64,000 nucleotides of DNA from Pseudomonas sp. MAG733B (GTDB lineage Bacteria; Pseudomonadota; Gammaproteobacteria; Pseudomonadales; Pseudomonadaceae), in the NCBI RefSeq assembly GCF_036884845.1, contig NZ_CP145732.1, positions 4,712,001-4,776,000 of the forward strand. The letters run 5' to 3'. Both the position numbers and the translations under genes were made by a program. Within the stretch, counting starts at the first letter, position 1. The number at the start of each line of letters is the position of its first letter. Positions 34,781 through 42,897 of the stretch are shown piece by piece. Below the pieces are notes generated by a model that searched no databases, was not told where the DNA came from, and saw only the letters and a list, made by a program, of their open reading frames with translations.

Positions 34781-36235
34781 ATGCAGACCTTTCAAGTGCT
34801 GATCATCGGCAGCGGTTTTGGCGGCCAGTGTGCGGCGGTGAATTTGCTCAAGGCTGGCATCACTGACTTTCGCCTGCTGGAACGGCGGGACTTCTTCGGT
34901 GGCACCTGGTGCCAGAACACCTACCCCGGTGCGGCCGTCGACGTGCCCTCGCCGCTTTACTCATTGTCCTTCGCCCCTTACCGCTGGACGCAGATGTTCG
35001 CCGAACAGGCCGAACTGCATCGCTACACCGGCTACGTGGTGGAGCATTTCGGCCTGCACGACCGGGTGGAACTACAGGCCAATGTCGAGCGTGTCGAATG
35101 GGACGACATCGGCAAACGCTGGGCCGTGCACACGGCTGGCAAAGGCACGTTCCACGCACAATTCCTGATCAATGCCACAGGTCCTTTGAGCCAACCGGTG
35201 GTGCCGCACTTCGAAGGCCAGGAACGCTTTCAGGGCAAAACCTTTCACACCAACCATTGGGACCATTCCTACGACTACCGGAAAAAACGCGTAGCCATCG
35301 TCGGCAGCGGTGCCAGCGCGGCCCAGGTGATTCCGGCAATCGCCCCGGATGTTGCGCACCTGCATGTGTTCCAGCGCACGCCGCATTGGGTGTTGCCTCG
35401 GGCGGACCGCACGTTCGGCCGTTTCCAGCGTTGGTTGCTTGGGCTCAAACCGGCCTACAAACTGCTGCGCTGGATGATCTACTGGCAATTCGAAACCCGG
35501 GTGATTGCCTTCAAATACTCGAAGCCGGCCGTGCGCATGGTCCAGCATCAGGCCCTGCGCTTTCTCAAACGCCAGGTGCCAGACGCCGAACTTCGGAAAA
35601 AGCTGACGCCGGATTACACCATCGGCTGCAAACGGGTAATCCTTTCCAGCACGTTGTACCCCGCGCTGGCCCGCAGCAACGTGACGCTGCACAGCCGTGA
35701 ACAAGGGATCGCCGCGATCGACGAAACCGGCATCGTCATGCAGGACGGCCAGCATATCGATCTCGACCTGATCGTCTGGTCTACCGGTTATGACGCCACC
35801 GACGGGGTGATTTCCTACCCGGTCACCGGCAAAAACGGCACGCAATTGCGAAACGTCTGGGCCGAGTATCCTCGCGCCTACCTCGGCACCAGCCTGCCGG
35901 ACTTTCCCAACCTGTTTATCGTCACCGGCCCGAACACCGGCATCGGCCACACGTCAGCGCTGTTTATCATCGAATCACAGATGAACTACATCCTCGACTG
36001 CATTCGCACATTAAAAACACAAGGTTTGCGCAGTATCGAAGTTCGCCCCGAGGCAGAACGTACCTACACTGAAATGATCCATAGAGAAATGGAACGCACG
36101 GTGTGGAAGTCCGGTGGCTGCCACAGTTGGTATCAAAGCAAGAGCGGTCATGTGATTGCCATGTTTCCGGGGTTCAGTTTCAGCTTCCACCGCTTGACCC
36201 GAGCCCTGAAACCCGCCGATCACATATTGTCCTGA
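34781..36235 (+). CDS. Flavin-binding monooxygenase, Baeyer-Villiger type
   Basis: 484 residues from the ATG at 34781, behind AAGGAG. FAD-binding GSGFGG is at 10-15, the NADPH-binding GSGASA at 175-180, and between them the Baeyer-Villiger fingerprint FxGxxxHxxxWD at 150-161 (FQGKTFHTNHWD). TYPGAAVDVPSPLYS is typical of the family. It would insert an oxygen beside a ketone to give an ester or lactone. The esterase-like hydrolase 22 bases downstream is a natural partner for hydrolysing the ester. Confidence 0.92.
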   Translation: MQTFQVLIIGSGFGGQCAAVNLLKAGITDFRLLERRDFFGGTWCQNTYPGAAVDVPSPLYSLSFAPYRWTQMFAEQAELHRYTGYVVEHFGLHDRVELQANVERVEWDDIGKRWAVHTAGKGTFHAQFLINATGPLSQPVVPHFEGQERFQGKTFHTNHWDHSYDYRKKRVAIVGSGASAAQVIPAIAPDVAHLHVFQRTPHWVLPRADRTFGRFQRWLLGLKPAYKLLRWMIYWQFETRVIAFKYSKPAVRMVQHQALRFLKRQVPDAELRKKLTPDYTIGCKRVILSSTLYPALARSNVTLHSREQGIAAIDETGIVMQDGQHIDLDLIVWSTGYDATDGVISYPVTGKNGTQLRNVWAEYPRAYLGTSLPDFPNLFIVTGPNTGIGHTSALFIIESQMNYILDCIRTLKTQGLRSIEVRPEAERTYTEMIHREMERTVWKSGGCHSWYQSKSGHVIAMFPGFSFSFHRLTRALKPADHILS

Positions 36236-36257
36236 GCCTTTAGAAGGAAGACATCCG

Positions 36258-37214
36258 ATGCTTTTACTGGTTGTCGCTATCGCGGTTTTCGCGGCCTGGA
36301 GCTGGTTGAGCTACCCGGCCATCGGTTATTGGCTGTACAACTTGAGCACCGCCGCCGAGGCCAAGTTGTACAAGCTGCACAAGATTGTCGTGCCCATCAG
36401 CGAAATGACCGTCTCGACCTGGCAAGGCGGGCCGTACGAAGCATCCAGCAATGTATTGATGCTGCACGGCTTCAGTGCCGACAAAAATATCTGGCTGCGT
36501 TTTGCCAGGCACTTTGTCGGCAACTACCGGGTGATCATCCCCGACATTGCCGGTCATGGCGAAACCGGCTTCAAGGCCGGTGGCGGCTACGACATCCCGC
36601 TGCAGGCCAAGCGCATGATTCAGTTACTCGACGTTTGTGGGGTCGAGAAGGTTCATGTGATCGGCAACTCGATGGGCGGCTACCTGGCGGCATGGCTGGC
36701 GGCCACGTATCCGGAGCGCATTGTCTCGGTCGCCCTGATCGATCCGGCCGGCGTCACCTCGCCCGAACCCAGTGACCTGGAGCGCCATTTGGCCAAGGGC
36801 CACAACCCGTTCCTGATTCACTCCCGTGAAGAATTCAAATACCTCTATGCCATGACCATGGCCGATCCACCCTGGATACCGCGCGTGGTGCTGGATGCCA
36901 TCGCCCACCGCTATGAACAATCGCGCGACGAACTGGAAGAAATCTTCAGCGATTTTCGCGCCAGCCCGCCGATGGAACCGAAATTGCCGGAAATCACGGC
37001 GCCGGCGTTGCTGCTGTGGGGGCGCAAGGATCGCCTGATCGATGTCAGCAGCGTGGCCATCTGGAGCAAGGGCATCGCCGATCTGCGGGTAGAAATCTGG
37101 GAAGGCATCGGCCACATGCCCATGGTCGAGGCGCCAGCGGGATCTGCACGCCTGTATCGGGAGTTTTTGGCATCGCTGCGCTCGGAAAGCCCTCAGGATC
37201 AACGACTGCACTAA
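36258..37214 (+). CDS. Membrane-anchored alpha/beta hydrolase
   Basis: 318 residues. A single N-terminal hydrophobic helix (about 2-20) anchors the protein. The oxyanion region is LMLHGFSADKNIW, the nucleophile S138 in GNSMGG, the acid D in LLWGRKDRLID and the histidine in EGIGHMPMVE. Likely an esterase or lipase. It begins 22 bases after the Baeyer-Villiger monooxygenase with its own ribosome site (AAGGAAG), so the pair can turn a ketone into an alcohol and an acid. Confidence 0.88.
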   Translation: MLLLVVAIAVFAAWSWLSYPAIGYWLYNLSTAAEAKLYKLHKIVVPISEMTVSTWQGGPYEASSNVLMLHGFSADKNIWLRFARHFVGNYRVIIPDIAGHGETGFKAGGGYDIPLQAKRMIQLLDVCGVEKVHVIGNSMGGYLAAWLAATYPERIVSVALIDPAGVTSPEPSDLERHLAKGHNPFLIHSREEFKYLYAMTMADPPWIPRVVLDAIAHRYEQSRDELEEIFSDFRASPPMEPKLPEITAPALLLWGRKDRLIDVSSVAIWSKGIADLRVEIWEGIGHMPMVEAPAGSARLYREFLASLRSESPQDQRLH

Positions 37215-37325
37215 ACATGCAGTCCTTTGCAGAATGAAGTTCGTCAGAAACTTCGTTTGTCGGCGTCGCTGAAGGCTGCGATCTTTTCTCCCATCCTTCA
37301 CGTCACCGCGCCAGGAATTTCGTTC

Positions 37326-38705
37326 ATGAATCACCCGAGCTTCGTCAGCCCCGACCTGATCCGCCAACGCTTCTCCAAAGCGATGTCCGACATGTACCGC
37401 GAAGAAGTGCCGCTGTACGGCGCGCTGATGGAGCTGGTGGAGCAGACCAATCGCCACGTGCTGGACAACGACCCGCAAGTGGCCAGGCAGTTGAACAGCA
37501 CCGGCGAAATCGAACGCCTGGACCTCGAGCGCCATGGCGCGATCCGCGTCGGTTCGGCTGCTGAACTGGCCACCCTCGCCCGCCTGTTCGCGGTGATGGG
37601 CATGCAACCCGTGGGTTATTACGACCTGACCCCGGCCGGCGTACCGGTGCACTCCACGGCATTTCGCGCCGTGCACGAAGCGGCGCTGCAAGTCAGCCCG
37701 TTCCGCGTCTTCACCTCGCTGTTGCGTCTGGAGCTGATCGAAGACATTGAATTGCGGGCGTTCGCCCAATCGGTGCTGGATAAACGTTCGATTTTCACCC
37801 CGACCGCGCTGACCCTCATCGATCGCGCCGAAAGCCAGGGCGGCCTTAGCGAACAAGAGGCAGAAGAGTTCGTCAAACAGGCGCTGGAAACTTTCCGCTG
37901 GCACCACAGCGCCACCGTCACCGCCGAGCAGTACCAGAAACTCAGCGCCCAGCATCGCCTGATTGCCGATGTGGTGGCGTTCAAAGGTCCGCACATCAAT
38001 CACCTGACACCGCGCACCCTGGACATCGACATCGTCCAGGCGCAAATGCCGGCACACGGCATCACCCCCAAAGCGGTGATCGAAGGCCCGCCGCGTCGCC
38101 AGTGCCCGATCCTGCTGCGTCAGACCAGCTTCAAGGCGCTCGATGAACCGGTCGCCTTCACCGATCAGGCCAAAACCCAAGGCAGTCACAGCGCCCGCTT
38201 CGGCGAGATCGAACAACGCGGCGCGGCCCTTACGCCTAAAGGCCGAGCGCTGTATGACCGTTTGCTCAATGCTGCGCGGGACGAACTCAAGGAGTTTCCC
38301 AACGAAGCCAATGCCGAGCGCTACAACGCTTTGATGACGCAGCACTTCAGCGAATTTCCTGACACCTATGAAGGCATGCGCAGACAGGAACTGGCGTACT
38401 TTCGCTACTTCGTGACGGAAAAAGGCCTGGCCGCCGCCGAGTTGAAAACCTTGCCTCTGGAAGACCTGGTCAGCGACGGTTATCTGCGGGTTGAACCGTT
38501 GGTGTACGAAGACTTCCTGCCGGTGAGCGCGGCGGGGATTTTTCAGTCAAACCTGGGGGACACCGCACAGACTCACTATGGTGTGCATTCCAATCAGCAG
38601 GCATTCGAGAAAGCGTTGGGGCGTTCGACCATTGATGAATTGGGACTGTATGCGGAGACGCAGCGGCGTTCGATCGAGCAGTGTTTTGCCGCATTCGGTC
38701 ACTGA
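37326..38705 (+). CDS. hglS: 2-oxoadipate dioxygenase/decarboxylase HglS (YdcJ, DUF1338)
   Basis: 459 residues from the ATG at 37326. The protein aligns in register with P. putida HglS as I recall it: the iron ligands H70, H226 and E294 and the substrate-binding R74 all fall at those very positions (LERHGAIR, GPHINHLTPR, RFGEIEQ). The enzyme turns 2-oxoadipate into D-2-hydroxyglutarate in D-lysine breakdown. No other lysine-catabolic gene is nearby. The upstream open frame to 37227 has no ribosome site. Confidence 0.93.
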   Translation: MNHPSFVSPDLIRQRFSKAMSDMYREEVPLYGALMELVEQTNRHVLDNDPQVARQLNSTGEIERLDLERHGAIRVGSAAELATLARLFAVMGMQPVGYYDLTPAGVPVHSTAFRAVHEAALQVSPFRVFTSLLRLELIEDIELRAFAQSVLDKRSIFTPTALTLIDRAESQGGLSEQEAEEFVKQALETFRWHHSATVTAEQYQKLSAQHRLIADVVAFKGPHINHLTPRTLDIDIVQAQMPAHGITPKAVIEGPPRRQCPILLRQTSFKALDEPVAFTDQAKTQGSHSARFGEIEQRGAALTPKGRALYDRLLNAARDELKEFPNEANAERYNALMTQHFSEFPDTYEGMRRQELAYFRYFVTEKGLAAAELKTLPLEDLVSDGYLRVEPLVYEDFLPVSAAGIFQSNLGDTAQTHYGVHSNQQAFEKALGRSTIDELGLYAETQRRSIEQCFAAFGH

Positions 38706-38711
38706 CACAGA

Positions 38712-38783
38712 CCTGTAGGAGCACGGCTTGCCGGCGATGGCGATTGCACGGGCGCCATCGCCGGCAAGCCGTGCTCCTACAGG
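38712..38783. repeat. REPIN (TGTAGGAGCACGGCTTGCCGGCGATGGC family)
   Basis: Inverted arms CCTGTAGGAGCACGGCTTGC and GCAAGCCGTGCTCCTACAGG, nearly perfect, between the convergent hglS and DJ-1-like genes. Confidence 0.92.
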
Positions 38784-38791
38784 ATTTGTGT

Positions 38792-39469
38792 CTATTTCAG
38801 CTTCGCCAACAGCGCCTCCGCCGTCGCCTGCGACGACGCCGGATTCTGCCCGGTCAGCAACAGGCCATCAGTGAGCACATAGCTCGCCCAGTCAGGCCCC
38901 TTGGAAAAAATCCCGCCCTTGGCCTTGAGCTCGTCCTCGACCAGAAACGGAACGACATCGGTCAGTTGCACAGCGTCTTCTTCGCTATTGGTGAACCCCG
39001 TGACCTTCTTGCCCTTGACCAATGGCTGGCCATCCGCGCCTTTGGCATGACGCAGCACACCCGGTGCATGGCAAACCGTCGCAACGGGTTTTCCGGCGTT
39101 GTAGAACGCTTCGATCAGGGCAATTGACTGCTTGTCTTCGGCCAGGTCCCACAGCGGGCCATGCCCGCCCGGGTAGAAGATCGCATCGTAGTCTGTCGCC
39201 TTCACCGAGTTGAGCAACACGGTCGAAGCCAGTGCCGACTGGGCCGTAGAATCCTTGCGGAAACGCTCGGTGGCTTCGGTTTGCGCGTCGGGCTCGTCGC
39301 TTTTCGGGTCCAGCGGCGGTTGCCCGCCCTTGGGCGAGGCCAGGGTCAATTGCGCGCCGGCATCCTTGAAGGCGTAATACGGTGCGGCGAACTCTTCCAG
39401 CCAGAATCCGGTTTTCTTGCCGGTGTTACCCAATTGATCGTGGGACGTTAAAACCATCAGGATTTTCAT
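38792..39469 (-). CDS. DJ-1/PfpI-family class I amidotransferase-like protein
   Basis: 225 residues from the ATG at 39469. A DJ-1 superfamily domain of the Hsp31/YajL-like type: E26 in FWLEEFAAPYYAF, the nucleophile C133 followed by H134 (TVCHAPGVL), and IFYPGGHGPLWDL. Members of this subgroup act as glyoxalases or protein-repair enzymes and respond to carbonyl stress. The in-frame extension to 39583 contains no conserved sequence. Stand-alone gene. Confidence 0.88.
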   Translation of the reverse strand: MKILMVLTSHDQLGNTGKKTGFWLEEFAAPYYAFKDAGAQLTLASPKGGQPPLDPKSDEPDAQTEATERFRKDSTAQSALASTVLLNSVKATDYDAIFYPGGHGPLWDLAEDKQSIALIEAFYNAGKPVATVCHAPGVLRHAKGADGQPLVKGKKVTGFTNSEEDAVQLTDVVPFLVEDELKAKGGIFSKGPDWASYVLTDGLLLTGQNPASSQATAEALLAKLK

Positions 39470-39799
39470 GTCGTCTTCACTCCGTCTCGGGACTGCGGTG
39501 GTGGCGTATGGCCGTGATGCGCAGGAAGCTGCGTTTTTTCCTCTCACAGGAACATGGCACGGAGGGAATCGTTCAGCCTGCAAGGCTCTTCGACACGTTG
39601 CGCCAAAAGCAGTCCTCTGTCGCGCAACTTTCTGCGCAAATATTGAGGGCTTTTCGCTACAGAACGTTCAGTAAATTAACTCAACCACCCGGTTTACATG
39701 GCTTTCAGATTTATGGCACGGACCTTGTTAACCGTCAGGCCCCCATCGGGCGATCGTGCCTGTCGGGAGTCTGACTTAACTCTAGCAAGGAGAGCATCC
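39470..39799. other. Promoter region of hcp, 330 bases
   Basis: No gene seen. It contains a sigma-54-like promoter at 39714-39729 and A/T-rich DNA at about 39660-39680 immediately upstream of it. The DJ-1-like gene is transcribed away from it. Confidence 0.5.
39714..39729 (+). promoter_or_regulatory. Sigma-54-type promoter candidate upstream of hcp
   Basis: TGGCACG-N4-TTGTT: the -24 element matches the consensus fully and the spacing is exact, while the -12 element has T in place of the usual C. It lies 70 bases before the hcp start. Sigma-54 control of hcp genes is known in other type VI systems. Confidence 0.45.
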
Positions 39800-40318
39800 A
39801 TGGCCACACCCGCGTACATGTCCGTTACTGGCGAAAAACAGGGCCTGATCACTGCCGGTGCATTCACCGCCGATTCTGTTGGCAATACTTATCAGGAAGG
39901 CCACGAAGACCAGGTAATGGTCCAGGGTTTCAGCCACGAACTGAGCATTCCGCGTGACCCTCAGTCGGGCCAGCCTACCGGCCAGCGCGTTCACAAACCT
40001 GTTGTGATCACCAAGGTATTCGACAAGGCTTCTCCACTGTTGCTGGAAGCGCTGACTTCCGGCGAGAAGCTGACAAAAATCGAAATCCAATGGTTTCGTA
40101 CCTCAGCGCAAGGCACTCAAGAGCACTACTATTCCACTGTTTTGGAAGACGCCATCATCGTCGATATCAAAGACTACATGCACAACTGCCAGGACCCTGC
40201 CAACTCACACTTCACTCATCTGCAAGATGTACACTTTTCCTATCGCAAGATAACCTGGACGCACGAAGCATCCGGCACTTCAGGATCGGATGACTGGCGC
40301 AAGCTGAAAATCGAATAA
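39800..40318 (+). CDS. hcp: Type VI secretion tube protein Hcp (orphan)
   Basis: 172 residues of the Hcp family, starting MATPAYMSVTGEKQGLITAG with EGHEDQVMVQGFSHELSIPRD and the PVVITKVFDKASPLLLEAL core. Hcp hexamers stack to form the secreted inner tube and can carry small effectors. The ATG at 39800 follows AAGGAG and a perfect terminator ends the gene. No vgrG, effector or structural T6SS gene is in the window, so it serves a system encoded elsewhere. Confidence 0.95.
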   Translation: MATPAYMSVTGEKQGLITAGAFTADSVGNTYQEGHEDQVMVQGFSHELSIPRDPQSGQPTGQRVHKPVVITKVFDKASPLLLEALTSGEKLTKIEIQWFRTSAQGTQEHYYSTVLEDAIIVDIKDYMHNCQDPANSHFTHLQDVHFSYRKITWTHEASGTSGSDDWRKLKIE

Positions 40319-40325
40319 ATTGCGC

Positions 40326-40360
40326 GCATAAAAAAGGCGACTTAACTGTCGCCTTTTTTT
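40326..40360 (+). terminator. Rho-independent terminator of hcp
   Basis: AAAAAAGGCGAC-TTAACT-GTCGCCTTTTTT: a perfect stem with seven G/C-rich pairs extended by A-T pairs, then a T-run. It begins eight bases after the hcp stop and would work in both directions. Confidence 0.95.
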
Positions 40361-40394
40361 CATCTGGAATTTGATACTGCACTCCAACAAAGGT

Positions 40395-40458
40395 GTTCGC
40401 CCAGTGCAATGGCCTCGGCAATCCATGCACTGGTAAAGAGCCGTGACACTGGGCGAAC
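40395..40458. repeat. Nested palindrome GTTCGCCCAGTG / CACTGGGCGAAC
   Basis: Perfect 12-bp outer arms at 40395-40406 and 40447-40458. Inside, CAGTGCA-N-TGG and CCA-TGCACTG give an alternative or nested stem, so two folds compete for the same CAGTG. There is no T-run after it. Not attC-like, since the GTT/AAC ends are in the opposite order. Confidence 0.7.
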
Positions 40459-40597
40459 GGGGCACATTTTAATTGAAGTCGATGAATATGTCCGCGCTTA
40501 AAAAATGAAATTTTCCGATACAAATTCTATTAAATGCGACTCCAATATTACTTGGGCAGACGACTAGAAACTCACCAGCTCGACCATAAACAAGGCT

Positions 40598-40633
40598 GAT
40601 TGTTCTTATACAAAAAGCTGTACAAGAACAATC
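40598..40633. terminator. AT-rich hairpin downstream of the 40652 gene
   Basis: GATTGTTCTT and AAGAACAATC form a perfect 10-bp stem with an internal TAC/GTA pairing. It lies 18 bases after the stop of the minus-strand gene. The T-run expected of a strong terminator is missing, so a role in transcript stability is equally possible. Confidence 0.4.
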
Positions 40634-40651
40634 TTCAAGTAGAGCTAATAC

Positions 40652-41236
40652 TCAACTTCCGCGTTTGCTGGTCACGGTCAGGATGTCGGTGTAAGTCACA
40701 TACACGCTTTGCCCAACTTTCAGATCCTTCAGTTTTGCTTGAACTTCCGGTCTTTCGACATCGACTGTTTTCGACTGGCCTTTAGGGTTTTCGAAGGTCA
40801 CACGGTTGTTCTTCACATCAATGCCGGTGATCTTCAACTGGACCTGTACCTGGCGGTAGGCTTCGCCCCCAGGGTTGGCGCTGCCCGGCGCGGCGCGGAC
40901 TTCGCCGGTGCGCTCGGTGCTGCCTGGCAAACCCTTGTCGACATCAGTGTCGAGGTAAGCCGCAACGGCGCGAGTCACCTTGACGTCGACCTGATCGCCG
41001 ACCTTCAGGTTGTCGAGGTTCTTGGCTTTGTCGGTCAGTTGCACATGCACCTGGCGACCTTCCGGCCCTTCGAGGACGACTTGATGGCTGGCAGCATCGA
41101 CCGAAACGACTTTGGTGGTGATCTGATCAGCCTCCACGACGGCAGACAGCGGAATATCCGCCGCAACGGCGCTCAGGCTGGCGGCAGACAGCAAGGTGGC
41201 AAGGGTGATGGCTTTGGTCAGTGCGTGGCGTTTCAT
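40652..41236 (-). CDS. Exported protein of unknown function with two OB/S1-like beta repeats
   Basis: 194 residues. A signal peptide (about 1-26, ending SAVAA) is followed by two related segments: ITTKVVSVDAASHQVVLEGPEGRQVHVQLTD...LKVGDQVDVKVT and ITGIDVKNNRVTFENPKGQSKTVDVERPE...LKVGQSVYVTYT. Each ends in LKVGxxVxVxxT, so the protein is an internal duplication of a small beta domain. No cysteine is present. Family not recognised; probably periplasmic. Confidence 0.75.
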   Translation of the reverse strand: MKRHALTKAITLATLLSAASLSAVAADIPLSAVVEADQITTKVVSVDAASHQVVLEGPEGRQVHVQLTDKAKNLDNLKVGDQVDVKVTRAVAAYLDTDVDKGLPGSTERTGEVRAAPGSANPGGEAYRQVQVQLKITGIDVKNNRVTFENPKGQSKTVDVERPEVQAKLKDLKVGQSVYVTYTDILTVTSKRGS

Positions 41237-41321
41237 AGGCAGAACATTCCCTGTGGTCTATTGGCGACAAACGGCGCTGAAACCCGGTTCAACGCCGCGT
41301 GGGAATGAGCATAGACGCTGT

Positions 41322-41507
41322 TTAGAGAGTTCGACGCTCAACTGCAGCCTTCGCTGTTTCCTGCGCAGTCGATTCGCCGCTGGCGGTGCCCTTGCCGCTT
41401 TCCTTGCGCCGGGTCGGGTCGGTTGGGCGCAGAGCATCGTTGTCGCGCTCGGTTTCTCCAGCTGGACGTGGCTCGTCTGGGTTTTCTGATTCTGGTGTCG
41501 GCTTCAT
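41322..41507 (-). CDS. Small hydrophilic protein, hypothetical
   Basis: 61 residues from the ATG at 41507, ten bases downstream of GAGG. It is rich in E, D, R, T, S and P with almost no hydrophobic residues, so it is probably disordered. It starts 11 bases after the preceding small gene, which argues for a real coupled gene, but there is no recognised domain. Confidence 0.5.
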   Translation of the reverse strand: MKPTPESENPDEPRPAGETERDNDALRPTDPTRRKESGKGTASGESTAQETAKAAVERRTL

Positions 41508-41518
41508 GGTCAATTACC

Positions 41519-41761
41519 TCAAGCTTCGGGATCGTCGACTTCACGGGCAACGTTAATGGCCGGTGAGCCTTTGTGGGATTGCTCCGCCTTGGCCTGCAGG
41601 TCTTGCCACTGTTGGAGATCAATGGCGCCCTGCCCCAGCAGGTCGTCGGCCAGGCGCAGCAATGCGATGTAATGGGCGTCGGGGGATTGCTGCCAGTAAG
41701 CCTGGTCTTCAAACAGCCGCTGCCACGCGTCAAGGTCGGGCGGTGTGAGGTCTTCGCGCAT
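41519..41761 (-). CDS. Small acidic protein, hypothetical
   Basis: 80 residues from the ATG at 41761, behind CCGGAG. Mostly helical and acidic (LDAWQRLFEDQAYWQQSPDA; then LADDLLGQGAIDLQQWQDLQ), with several tryptophans and no cysteines. No family recognised. It lies 62 bases downstream of the lipocalin-like gene in the same direction and just ahead of the disordered protein at 41322. Confidence 0.55.
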   Translation of the reverse strand: MREDLTPPDLDAWQRLFEDQAYWQQSPDAHYIALLRLADDLLGQGAIDLQQWQDLQAKAEQSHKGSPAINVAREVDDPEA

Positions 41762-41823
41762 GGCAGTCTCCGGTCAATGGCCTTCTTGATTTAGGAGGCC
41801 CGCGTGCTACCGAGAGTTCCGAC

Positions 41824-42897
41824 TCAATACCCGGTCATTTCCAGATACCCCTGCCCGCCATGACTGCCGCTCAAGCGCACCGGGCCTTCCCAGTAAGGAA
41901 TGCGCAAATCCATCCAGGCATCGGGATTGAGGGCGCTGATGACAATGTCTAGATTCTTGCCGGGAATCTTGATCGACCAGCGGACCGGCATCTTGCGCCC
42001 TGCCACGGTAGCGGTGTCCTGCTGCGTGAGGCGGATGTCGCCGGCCTTGAGCAGCTGTGTCTGGCCCTGTGCGTCAATCCATGTGCCAGTCAGATAAGGC
42101 TCGCCGTCCTTTTGCCGCATGCGATAGAGCATCACCTGCTCGCCACTGTCCAGGTGCAGGGAAAACCAGTCCCAACCGGTCTGATTTGCGGTCAGGGGCT
42201 GGCTGCTCCATTCGCGGTCGAGCCACGCGGGACCGCTGACCTGATAACGCTTGCCGTCGATGTCCAGGGTGCCGCTGGCCTGGAAAAACGGCTGGCTGTA
42301 GTAGTACGACGCCTGGCCCTGCTCGGATTTCTGACTGAAACCCTTGTCCCCTTGCAGCACCAGCGGACGTGTTGAGGTCAGCCGCAATTGGTAACTGAAC
42401 GATTTATTGCGGGCGCTGAGTTGCAGGTCGGCCAACGGATTTTCAGCAGTCGCCTGACTGCTGAATCGCCAGTCATCGATCCACGCGTTGAACGGCGCCA
42501 GGCTGACACCGGCCTGCCCAACGCCACCCCGGGCATAGCGTTCGGCCGCGTGATGCGCCGTCGCCGAGGTCACCGCCGCATGACCGAGCCAGATTGTCTG
42601 GTTTTCCCATCCGGCCACCTCGGGCGTGGCTTTCAAGGCGCTGCGAAACAGCGTCCACTGCGCCCCGAATTCCTGGCCGTGTTCGTCCTTGAGATTGGCG
42701 GTGACGTACCACCATTCAATGCGAAAACCGTCGTGGGGGCCATGATCCGCCGGAAAGCTGAACTCCCGACCGGGAACGACCGGCGTGAAGGCCGTCGCTT
42801 GGTTGCCCAGCCCCGCGAAGCCTTTTTCCGCTGGCGCCGGTTGATCGCAGCCGCCCAACGCCAACGCCAACAGCCACACGGCGAATTTAATCCTCAT
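41824..42897 (-). CDS. AttH/CrtC-like lipoprotein (lipocalin-like domain)
   Basis: 357 residues from the ATG at 42897. A lipoprotein signal ends LALGGC, with lipidation expected at C17. The body matches the AttH family: FPADHGPHDGFRIEWWYVTANL at the N-terminal barrel, YYYSQPFFQASG, GPAWLDREWSSQ and WDWFSLHLDSGEQVMLYRMR. It overlaps the permease gene by 11 bases and completes an AttE-AttF-AttH-like export system, where it may accept a lipophilic cargo. Cargo unknown. Confidence 0.88.
   Translation of the reverse strand: MRIKFAVWLLALALGGCDQPAPAEKGFAGLGNQATAFTPVVPGREFSFPADHGPHDGFRIEWWYVTANLKDEHGQEFGAQWTLFRSALKATPEVAGWENQTIWLGHAAVTSATAHHAAERYARGGVGQAGVSLAPFNAWIDDWRFSSQATAENPLADLQLSARNKSFSYQLRLTSTRPLVLQGDKGFSQKSEQGQASYYYSQPFFQASGTLDIDGKRYQVSGPAWLDREWSSQPLTANQTGWDWFSLHLDSGEQVMLYRMRQKDGEPYLTGTWIDAQGQTQLLKAGDIRLTQQDTATVAGRKMPVRWSIKIPGKNLDIVISALNPDAWMDLRIPYWEGPVRLSGSHGGQGYLEMTGY

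Larger units (their letters stand above)
40319..40651. other. 333-base intergenic region with three hairpins
   Basis: It holds the hcp terminator (40326-40360), a nested long palindrome (40395-40458) and an AT-rich hairpin (40598-40633). The segment 40470-40590 is clearly AT-rich compared with the window. No gene is seen. Confidence 0.6.

Noticed and set aside
36624..38345. 573-codon open frame opposite the hydrolase and hglS
   Set aside because: Spans two real genes on the other strand and has no recognisable domain.
40395..40458. Integron attC site
   Set aside because: attC sites read RYYYAAC ... GTTRRRY; here the GTT end comes first, and no integrase or cassette is nearby.
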